This document shows, piece by piece, positions 58,170 to 64,000 of a stretch of DNA of 64,000 bases; within the stretch, counting starts at the first letter, position 1; every line of letters starts with the position of its first letter. Below the pieces are notes generated by a model that was given only the letters and a program-made list of their open reading frames with translations, was not told the DNA's origin and searched no databases. Made by a program: the position numbers and the translations under genes. This DNA comes from Streptococcus sp. 29887. GTDB lineage: Bacteria > Bacillota > Bacilli > Lactobacillales > Streptococcaceae. The stretch spans positions 2,136,001 to 2,200,000 of the forward strand of contig NZ_CP118735.1 of assembly GCF_032595075.1 (NCBI RefSeq). Reading direction: 5' to 3'.

Positions 58170-58926
58170 GACCGAGACCCTCCTTTAGAAACAAGGCAGG
58201 TTCCTGACCATAGGCAGCCTGATAGGCTTGCAGCAAATCCACCTGATCCATAGCCCCCTCTGCCACCAAGCGACCATTGAGCCAGAGGACATAGTCAAAA
58301 TACTTTTCCAAGGTCAAAAGGTCATGGTGGATAACCAGAGAGGTCTTGCCTTCTTGCTGGAACTTCTTCAAACAGTCCATGATGACTTGCTCTGTCACCT
58401 GATCAATTCCTGCCAAGGGTTCATCCATCATATAGAGTTCGGCTTCCTGAGCCAAGGCTCTAGCTAGAAAGACCCGTTGCCGCTGACCTCCCGATAACTG
58501 ATCAATCTGCCGATTACGTAACTCACTGATCTTCATCTCTTCCAGAGCCTGCTCTGCCTTTTCCTTATCCAAGGAACTTGGTCGACGGAAGAAACCACTG
58601 GTATGGGCAAACCGCCCCATCAGGACAATATCCAGAACCCTTGCAGGAAACTGCCAGTTGACCTGACTGGCTTGGGGAATATAGGCAACATTTTTTTGAA
58701 TAACTTGGTCCAGTTTCTCTGACTGACCCAGTAGTGAAACCTTGCCACTTACCCCCTTCTCCAATCCCAAAATCGCCTTAAACAAGCTAGATTTCCCTGC
58801 ACCATTTGGTCCGACCAAGGCTGCACGACAACCCTTGGGCAGCTGAAAACTGACCCGATCTAGAGCCTTGACCTGTCCTGCACCATAGTGCAAGGACAAG
58901 TCCTCAACTCTCAGTATTTCTTCCAT
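58162..58926 (-). CDS. troB: Metal ABC transporter ATPase
   Basis: This 254-residue ATPase has Walker A GPNGAGKSSLFK (38-49), signature LSGGQRQRVF, Walker B LYMMDEPLAGID and H-loop VIHHDL, in the pattern of MntB/ZnuC-type metal importers. It lies 14 nt after the binding-protein gene. Confidence 0.88.
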   Translation of the reverse strand: MEEILRVEDLSLHYGAGQVKALDRVSFQLPKGCRAALVGPNGAGKSSLFKAILGLEKGVSGKVSLLGQSEKLDQVIQKNVAYIPQASQVNWQFPARVLDIVLMGRFAHTSGFFRRPSSLDKEKAEQALEEMKISELRNRQIDQLSGGQRQRVFLARALAQEAELYMMDEPLAGIDQVTEQVIMDCLKKFQQEGKTSLVIHHDLLTLEKYFDYVLWLNGRLVAEGAMDQVDLLQAYQAAYGQEPALFLKEGLGHA

Positions 58927-58940
58927 TCTTCCAACCTTTC

Positions 58941-59864
58941 TTACTGCAAATGCTCCACAATTAACTGGACATTGTGCTTATACATATCGATAAATGTTGC
59001 TCCCTCTTCCCCTTCTGGTGCTAGGGAATCTGAGAATAGCTCCTTGCCTTCACCGCTTACAATCGCTACCTGACCACCCTTGGCCTTGACAGCTTCCTGC
59101 AATTTTTCCATGCGTTCTGGACTGGTTGTTGACTCGGTGAAGATGGCCTTGATACCATGTTCTAAAATCATATTGACCGTTTCAATCATATCGCTATTGG
59201 CAACTTCAGACTCGGTACTAATGCCCTGCGGTGCATAGAGAGTGAAGTCATAGCTGGCTGCGAAGTAGTTAAAGGCATCATGTGGGGTGACTAGGTAACG
59301 GCTCTCAGCAGGCAGGACACTCAGTTCTTTTTCAATCCAAGCATGCAAGTCATCCAACTGAGCTAGGTAATTTTCCGTATTTTTCTGAATCAGCTCTGCT
59401 TTTTCCGGAAGAAGCTTTTGCAACTCCTCAGAAGCTACCGCTACCGCTGATTTATAGAGAGGAATAGAAAACCAGAAGTGAGGGTCCACAATCTGCTCCC
59501 CGTCTTCATCCATGGTAGTCAAATCCGACTGGTCAAAGTTCTTAGACACTGCCACTCCCGTCTTTTCCAAGGCTTCCACCATCTTGCCTTCAAAATGCAA
59601 ACCATGGTAGAGAACAAGGTCAGCCTTTTGTAATTTTGATAAATCACTAGATTTGGCTACGTACAAATGAGGGTCTTCCCCCGCTGGAATCAATAGATCC
59701 CGCTCCACCTCATCTCCTGCCAGCTGATAGACCATATCACTGAGGAAAGAGGTCGTGACTGCCACTCGTGGCTTGCTGGAAGCCTCTGGGCTTTGCGTTG
59801 AACGACAGGCTCCTAGTCCGATAAGGGACAATAGCAGAGCCAAACTAAGAATTAGTTTTTTCAT
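58941..59864 (-). CDS. troA: Metal-binding lipoprotein of the ABC importer (TroA type)
   Basis: This is a 307-residue precursor with lipobox LGAC (Cys at 20). The cluster A-I fold has metal ligands expected at His in EDPHLYV (about 66), HFWF (about 128), Glu in STESEVAN (about 215) and Asp in FIDMYK (about 293). His-His-Glu-Asp with a short loop lacking a His-rich insert favours manganese over zinc. TroA is needed for manganese uptake in S. suis (family knowledge). A palindromic operator sits at the transcription start. Confidence 0.85.
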   Translation of the reverse strand: MKKLILSLALLLSLIGLGACRSTQSPEASSKPRVAVTTSFLSDMVYQLAGDEVERDLLIPAGEDPHLYVAKSSDLSKLQKADLVLYHGLHFEGKMVEALEKTGVAVSKNFDQSDLTTMDEDGEQIVDPHFWFSIPLYKSAVAVASEELQKLLPEKAELIQKNTENYLAQLDDLHAWIEKELSVLPAESRYLVTPHDAFNYFAASYDFTLYAPQGISTESEVANSDMIETVNMILEHGIKAIFTESTTSPERMEKLQEAVKAKGGQVAIVSGEGKELFSDSLAPEGEEGATFIDMYKHNVQLIVEHLQ

Positions 59865-59886
59865 GATAGGTTCTCCTTTATATTTT

Positions 59887-59940
59887 GTTAGGTATACTTA
59901 ACTTTAGTTTTAATATATATTAAAAAAATCTTTCTGTCAA
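59887..59940 (-). promoter_or_regulatory. troA promoter with a palindromic metalloregulator site
   Basis: -35 TTGACA (59935-59940), 17 nt, -10 TATATT (59912-59917). The 16-bp palindrome GTTAAGTATACCTAAC (59887-59902) lies just downstream, around +10 to +25, where a bound DtxR-type repressor would block transcription. Confidence 0.75.
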
Positions 59941-59990
59941 TGATTTTTATAAAATTTTGGTATACTATTCTTACTAGAAAGTGAGAGAAT

Positions 59991-60650
59991 ATGACACCAA
60001 ACAAAGAAGATTACCTGAAAGTCATTTACGAACTAGGGCAGACAGAACAGAAAATCACCAATAAGCAGATTGCTGAAAAGATGAATTTTTCCGCCCCAGC
60101 CGTTTCCGAAATGCTGAAAAAAATGGTCACGGAAGAGCTGATTGAAAAAGATAAAGCAGCAGGTTACATCCTCAGCCAAGTCGCCTTGGAAATGGTAGCC
60201 AACCTCTACCGCAAGCACCGCCTGATAGAAGTCTTTTTAGTTGAACAGCTGGGCTATTCCCCTGAACAAGTCCATGAAGAAGCTGAAATTTTAGAACACA
60301 CCGTTTCAGACCATTTTATCAACCAACTGGACAAACTGCTGGGCTATCCCCAAACCTGCCCACACGGTGGCAGCATTCCTAAAGAAAACCAGTTGCTTGT
60401 AGAACGCTACCAGACCCGGCTGTCCCAACTGACCGAAACCGGCAACTACCAACTGGTTCGTATCCATGATTTCTACCAGCTCCTCCAATACCTGGAACAA
60501 CATGAGTTAACTGTCGGCGATCAACTACTTGTGACAGCCTTCGACCAGTTTGCCCAGACCATCACCATCCAGTACAAGGACAAAGAACTGGCCATACCTG
60601 TAACCATCGCCCAAGAATTATTCGTAGAAAAAGCCAATCGCCCAGCCTAA
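59991..60650 (+). CDS. troR: DtxR/MntR family metalloregulator, divergent from troA
   Basis: This 219-residue protein has an N-terminal winged helix (NKQIAEKMNFSAPAVSEMLK, about 24-43), a dimerisation/metal domain (HRLIEVFLVEQLGYSPEQVHEEAEILEHTVS, 76-106, with the His and Glu ligands) and an SH3-like FeoA-type C-terminal domain. It is divergent from troA across a 126-bp gap with one clear palindrome, so manganese- or iron-dependent repression of troABCD is likely. A TG-extended TATACT at about 59960 may be its promoter. Confidence 0.87.
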   Translation: MTPNKEDYLKVIYELGQTEQKITNKQIAEKMNFSAPAVSEMLKKMVTEELIEKDKAAGYILSQVALEMVANLYRKHRLIEVFLVEQLGYSPEQVHEEAEILEHTVSDHFINQLDKLLGYPQTCPHGGSIPKENQLLVERYQTRLSQLTETGNYQLVRIHDFYQLLQYLEQHELTVGDQLLVTAFDQFAQTITIQYKDKELAIPVTIAQELFVEKANRPA

Positions 60651-60665
60651 TAAGCTGAGCGATTA
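60634..60665. repeat. 32-bp direct repeat, left copy (troR 3' end and terminator)
   Basis: CCAATCGCCCAGCC...GCTGAGCGATTA spans the last troR codons, the stop and the hairpin AATCGCCCAGC/GCTGAGCGATT. An identical copy lies at 62365-62396. Confidence 0.9.
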
Positions 60666-60728
60666 GTTTTGTTTAGTAAAAAAAGAGAGGAATGCCGAAT
60701 CAAAATCTAAAGGAAAAGGAAAAAGAAG

Positions 60729-61169
60729 ATGAAAAAGAAAATACTTGTTGCACTAATCCTAACCTTCATAAGCCTCCTGCTTTGGGGGATTGGAAAGCTG
60801 TATATCGCATATAATCTATCTCACTACGCAGGGTACTATGTCCAGCACATGCCTCGGAAAGAGGGGATGAATCCAGAATTAGTCATCATTTTAACTCATC
60901 TGGACAGTATTGAAAGACCAGAAGTAAACGGACTTACTTATAACTTAAGGGGAAATGGTGGTATCATAAAAGATGATAGTTTTTACCTTTTTGATGTGTC
61001 GGATGAATTTCAACTGACTATATCAGATGAAGATGGAGACTACTTCTTTAACCATGATAACGGTGAATTTTTGTATTATTACACTGATGATATCGACAAT
61101 ACAAATTCTGACACGCAATATCAAAAAGAGGCGGAATTACTTCTCGATAAAATCTTGCCCCTATCCTAG
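60729..61169 (+). pseudogene. Tandem paralogue 1, C-terminally truncated by a 1-bp frameshift
   Basis: This 146-residue product has an N-terminal hydrophobic anchor (residues 4-25, LVALILTFISLLLWGIGKLY) and an extracellular domain. Compared with paralogues 2 and 3, a C is missing in the run GCCCC(C)TATC at about 61159. The frame therefore ends at ILPLS instead of ILPPIL. The lost tail (QPKPKINLQ...KQFNE) is still encoded down to 61243. AAGGAAAAAGAAG serves as Shine-Dalgarno. No family is recognised. Confidence 0.75.
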
Positions 61170-61235
61170 AAGCGCAACCCAAACCAAAAATAAACCTTCA
61201 AAATCTATTTAACGACAAATACTACAAACAGTTTA

Positions 61236-61760
61236 ATGAATAAGCTATCTATGAAAAAGAAATTACTTGTTGCCCTTATCCTAACCTTCATAAGCCTCCT
61301 GCTTTGGGGGATTGGAAAGCTGTATATCGCATATAATCTATCTCACTACGCAGGGTACTATGTCCAGCACATGCCTCGGAAAGAGGGGACCAATCCTGAG
61401 TTGGTCATCATTTTAACTCATTTGGACAGTATTGAAAGACCGACAACTAATAAATTATCCTATGACCTTGATGGGAATAGTACAATTTTACTAAATAATT
61501 CTATAATATTAAGTAATGGTCCCTACATTCGTATTTGGAATTATACAGAAAATAAAAAATATATTTTCCATAATTTCGGTAGTTATTCTTATTATTACAC
61601 TGATGATATAGACCAAAAAAAATATGATTCACAATATCAAAAAGAGGCGGAATTACTCCTCAATAAAATCCTGCCCCCTATCTTAAAAGCACAACCCAAA
61701 CCAAAAATAAACCTTCAAAAACTATTTAACGACAAATACTACAAACAGTTTAATGAATAA
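61236..61760 (+). CDS. Tandem paralogue 2, small membrane-anchored protein
   Basis: This is a 174-residue protein (169 if the second Met, at 61251, is used). The first about 64 residues after MKKK, including the single membrane helix and YVQHMPRKEGTNPELVI, and the last about 40 are almost identical to paralogue 3. Residues about 70-130 are diverged. The start ATGAATAA overlaps the ancestral stop of paralogue 1, which suggests translational coupling. There is no Shine-Dalgarno of its own. Function is unknown; an immunity, antigenic or envelope role is possible. Confidence 0.7.
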   Translation: MNKLSMKKKLLVALILTFISLLLWGIGKLYIAYNLSHYAGYYVQHMPRKEGTNPELVIILTHLDSIERPTTNKLSYDLDGNSTILLNNSIILSNGPYIRIWNYTENKKYIFHNFGSYSYYYTDDIDQKKYDSQYQKEAELLLNKILPPILKAQPKPKINLQKLFNDKYYKQFNE

Positions 61761-62286
61761 GCTATCTATGAAAAAGAAATTACTTGTTGCCCTTATCCTA
61801 ACCTTCATAAGCCTCCTGCTTTGGGGGATCGGAAAGCTGTATATCGCATATAATCTCTCACACTATGCAGGGTACTATGTCCAACACATGCCCCGGAAAG
61901 AGGGGACCAATCCTGAGTTGGTCATCATTTTAACTCATTTGGACAGTATTGAAAGACCTTCGACCAATAACTTATCCTACGACCTTGATGGGAATGGTGC
62001 AATTATTGTAGATAATCAATTAATTCTTTCTTACAGGACAGATATGTTTAATTTATATCCAACAGAAGGTACTGAAAATTATATATTAGATGTCAAAAAT
62101 GGATCATTTCTCTATCATGTCAAAAATCTTAATTTTCAAGAAAAGGATAATAGTAAACCCAAGGAGCTAGAAGCCGAAAAACTTCTCAATAAAATCCTGC
62201 CCCCTATCTTAGAAGCGCAACCTAAACCTAAAATCAACCTTCAAAAACTATTTAACGACAAATACTACAAACAGTTTAATGAATAA
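61753..62286 (+). CDS. Tandem paralogue 3, small membrane-anchored protein
   Basis: This 177-residue protein has the same design as paralogue 2: a hydrophobic N-terminal anchor, a diverged central domain (about 70-133 after the second Met) and a conserved Pro/Lys-rich tail ending KQFNE. Its ATG overlaps the stop of paralogue 2 (ATGAATAA). The unit length is about 517-522 bp for each copy. After it, 78 bp lead to the right copy of the 32-bp repeat. Confidence 0.7.
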   Translation: MNKLSMKKKLLVALILTFISLLLWGIGKLYIAYNLSHYAGYYVQHMPRKEGTNPELVIILTHLDSIERPSTNNLSYDLDGNGAIIVDNQLILSYRTDMFNLYPTEGTENYILDVKNGSFLYHVKNLNFQEKDNSKPKELEAEKLLNKILPPILEAQPKPKINLQKLFNDKYYKQFNE

Positions 62287-62364
62287 GCATGCAGTTAAAA
62301 TCAGGTATAGAGGGCTATTTTTGCTGTTCATTGAGTATCAAATCTCCTCTATTCTCTTTCAAAA

Positions 62365-62396
62365 CCAATCGCCCAGCCTAATAAGCTGAGCGATTA
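62365..62396. repeat. 32-bp direct repeat, right copy
   Basis: Identical to 60634-60665. Here it acts as a bidirectional terminator between the tandem array and the convergent small membrane protein gene, whose TAA is its last three bases. Confidence 0.9.
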
Positions 62397-62669
62397 TTTT
62401 TTCTTCCAATTGCGGAAAATGGATCTGGTTGCAAAAAACACTTGCCCTAGGATATATACCAAACCCAAAAAAGAACCTAGATAAAAACAGCCCAAGAGAA
62501 AGAAAGGGTTATAGGTCAAGGGCTGGATGATAAACATGAACACGAGCACCAAGCCCCACCGCATGCCCCAGGTCATCTTTCTCTGAATCAACCATTCCAG
62601 CCTATCTTCTCCAACTGAACTTCTGGTTTCCAGATATTCTTGATTGAGGTCTTGAAAAAATTTTCTCAT
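62394..62669 (-). CDS. Small two-span membrane protein
   Basis: This 91-residue protein has a charged N-terminus (RKFFQDLNQEYLETRSS) and two hydrophobic helices (about 36-54 and 58-78), with a basic C-terminus. The start taken is the ATG at 62669 with GAGGTG upstream; a GTG four codons earlier is an alternative. No family is recognised. Confidence 0.6.
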   Translation of the reverse strand: MRKFFQDLNQEYLETRSSVGEDRLEWLIQRKMTWGMRWGLVLVFMFIIQPLTYNPFFLLGCFYLGSFLGLVYILGQVFFATRSIFRNWKKK

Positions 62670-62766
62670 ATTTCTGCCCACCTCTGCACTTGATAGTTAG
62701 CAATTATAAAATTGCCAACCTCCTCTTAGTATATAGGCATTTCCCCCAAATATCTACTGTTAATGT

Positions 62767-63431
62767 TTATCCACCAATCTGCACCATACCAAATAAAATT
62801 TGGAGGAATAAAATGGAGGCATTATAGAAGCTATGTGCAAGGATAGTATCCGTCATTCGTCTATTGCACATATACAGATAGCCCAGATAAGCCCCTGTGA
62901 TAAAGTGACCTAAAAATGCCACTGAAAAGCTCCAAGTATGAAAAAAAGCAAATAAAATAGCAGAAAATAAGATGACCATTTGAGGATGCTTAGGAAAATA
63001 CTGGGCTGTTTTTTCTAACAAAATCCCTCTGTAAAGAAATTCTTCTAAAACGGGTGCAAACAAGACAACTGAGAGAGCCATCACCCAAAAATTTTCCGAA
63101 TTTAACTGATTGACTATATCTAAGGCGTTAGAATCACTAGTGCTAAGCCCTAAATATTGCCAAAGGAGGTTCAGGCAAGTTTGTCCAGTAAATACCAACG
63201 CTGTCATACCGACTATTTTAAAAATATTCAGCTTCTCTCTTGAAAAGACTTGATTCTTCCCCATTCCTCGTCTGATAACAGAAAGTAGTGCCAATATTGC
63301 AAGACCAAGCCCTATCATGACTGCAAGTTTTAATCTTGAAAGGCTGTTATTCCCACATAAACTGGAAATTGAATGAGCAAAGTGAGCAACAAGGTACCCA
63401 CAGCTAAACCGATGGATTTTATTATTTTCAT
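62767..63431 (-). pseudogene. CPBP-family intramembrane protease, frameshifted near the N-terminus
   Basis: The intact part (62767-63318, 183 codons from an internal ATG) has the glutamic-protease motifs EEFLYRG (about 91-97), FAFFHT (about 127) and a third segment with GHFITGAYLGYLY. A likely true start at 63431 (MKIIKSIGLAVGTLLLTLL) reads about 33 codons and hits TAA at about 63332. A one-base shift there joins the two frames into a normal CPBP protein of about 220 residues. CPBP proteins often act in bacteriocin processing or self-immunity. Confidence 0.65.
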
Positions 63432-63509
63432 ATTCTTATCCCACACTTTCTTCAGATATTTCAATCCTAATTTTTCTTGTTTCTAATGTATTGTCAAACG
63501 ACACTCCAT

Positions 63510-63698
63510 TTATTTAGCATTTTTATTGATTTGACTCAAAATAATCAACCAAGTGCCAATAATAATCCAGTCTTTTACAGAAAGCACCTTACTTTCAAGG
63601 TAATAATAGACAACTATGGAAATATTCATGAAAAATAAAGTAAAAAATAATAGCTTTCTATTCATAAATTCACTGCAAAATGGAAGCTGAAAAATCAA
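63510..63698 (-). CDS. Small two-span membrane protein, TTG start
   Basis: This 62-residue protein has hydrophobic segments at about 16-32 and 44-55 and a Lys/Asn-rich end. The TTG at 63698 has AGGAGG 9 nt upstream. A competing ATG 4 nt upstream opens a frame that ends after 10 codons. Function is unknown. Confidence 0.45.
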   Translation of the reverse strand: MIFQLPFCSEFMNRKLLFFTLFFMNISIVVYYYLESKVLSVKDWIIIGTWLIILSQINKNAK

Positions 63699-63756
63699 CC
63701 ATTTATCCCTCCTACCACTGTTATTAAACTGTTTTTACTAGATGTTATTGCAAGTA

Positions 63757-63996
63757 TTACTTATTCTTTTTCCAATCTTTCATAGCACGAATTCCCCAAC
63801 ATAGCAAGATTAAAAAGGTAATTGCTATGATGAATCCGATAAAACCGATTATTTTCTGGTAGAAATATTCTGCAGTCAAACCTCTATACAAACTTACTAG
63901 TCCTATGATTGAAAATAAGACTATGAAACCTAGCTGTTGCAAGTACAAAGTAGGCTCCCACACTGTATGTTCTCCCTGCTTTCTTACTTCTTTCAT
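63757..63996 (-). CDS. Small two-span membrane protein at the right edge
   Basis: This 79-residue protein has two hydrophobic helices (about 21-39 and 47-68) and a WKKNK end. The start ATG is 4 nt from the window edge, so an earlier start cannot be excluded. Its C-terminal RAMKDWKKNK recalls the RNWKKK end of the gene at 62394. Function is unknown. Confidence 0.5.
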   Translation of the reverse strand: MKEVRKQGEHTVWEPTLYLQQLGFIVLFSIIGLVSLYRGLTAEYFYQKIIGFIGFIIAITFLILLCWGIRAMKDWKKNK

Positions 63997-64000
63997 GAAA

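Noticed and set aside
60693..60816. Alternative plus-strand ORF opening MPNQNLKEKEKEDEKEN ahead of and over paralogue 1
   Set aside because: Its Shine-Dalgarno touches the ATG, it overlaps the conserved membrane-anchor frame and it is not repeated in the other two units.
1..64000. tRNA or rRNA genes, prophage or replication origin
   Set aside because: No tRNA cloverleaf or rRNA signature, integrase, structural phage gene or DnaA-box cluster was noticed on reading either strand.

Overview
The window looks like chromosomal DNA of a low-GC streptococcus, most probably Streptococcus suis. The reasons are a giant cell-wall amylopullulanase of the ApuA type, a satRAB-type drug-efflux operon, a troABCD metal-uptake operon with a divergent DtxR-type regulator, a serine-rich repeat adhesin with the accessory-Sec type signal peptide, and the streptococcal order dut / phosphatase / radA / carbonic anhydrase. 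The species call is inference from gene content; no search was run.

Layout. 1-3.2 kb: 5' part of a serine-rich repeat surface adhesin (minus), running off the left edge. 3.2-9.3 kb: AIM24-type protein with a 25-codon membrane ORF in its leader; a conserved housekeeping string (dut, histidine phosphatase, radA, carbonic anhydrase) in which two genes carry single in-frame amber codons and radA has no ordinary start codon; a RhuM-type protein; a small integral membrane protein; and a scrap of an ABC exporter. 9.4-12.5 kb: two paralogous FMN reductases (the second fused to a PAS domain), repeat elements and a formate/nitrite channel (plus). 12.6-16.6 kb: heterodimeric ABC exporter with a MarR regulator and a clear promoter-operator. 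16.7-28.9 kb: core metabolism (gpsA, galU, rhomboid, 5-formyl-THF cyclo-ligase, two dap genes, lipoprotein, phosphatase, pgi, SRP RNA, tadA, a candidate small RNA, transketolase).

28.9-37.6 kb is a complete L-ascorbate (ula) system: PTS components ulaABC, catabolic ulaDEF, lactonase ulaG and a PRD-type regulator. Two almost identical 39-bp palindromes lie exactly 22 bp upstream of the -10 boxes of ulaA and ulaG, so one regulator probably turns on both units. 37.7-45.7 kb holds apuA and its LacI-family regulator, each preceded by the same TGCAAACGTTTTCC box. 45.7-52.5 kb: a cystine-type ABC transporter, a CHAP-domain wall hydrolase, an alpha/beta hydrolase, and leuS followed by two extra copies of its own 3' end. 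52.5-60.7 kb: a membrane glycerophosphodiesterase, pepO, and troABCD-troR.

The right end (60.6-64 kb) is accessory DNA. Three tandem paralogous small membrane-anchored proteins have nearly identical ends and a diverged centre, and the array lies between two 32-bp direct copies of the troR 3' end. It is followed by a frameshifted CPBP protease gene and three small membrane proteins. Together with a dispersed family of hairpin-GGTTGGAAAT-hairpin intergenic repeats, the leuS tail repeats and the ula operator pair, this is the least explained material here.
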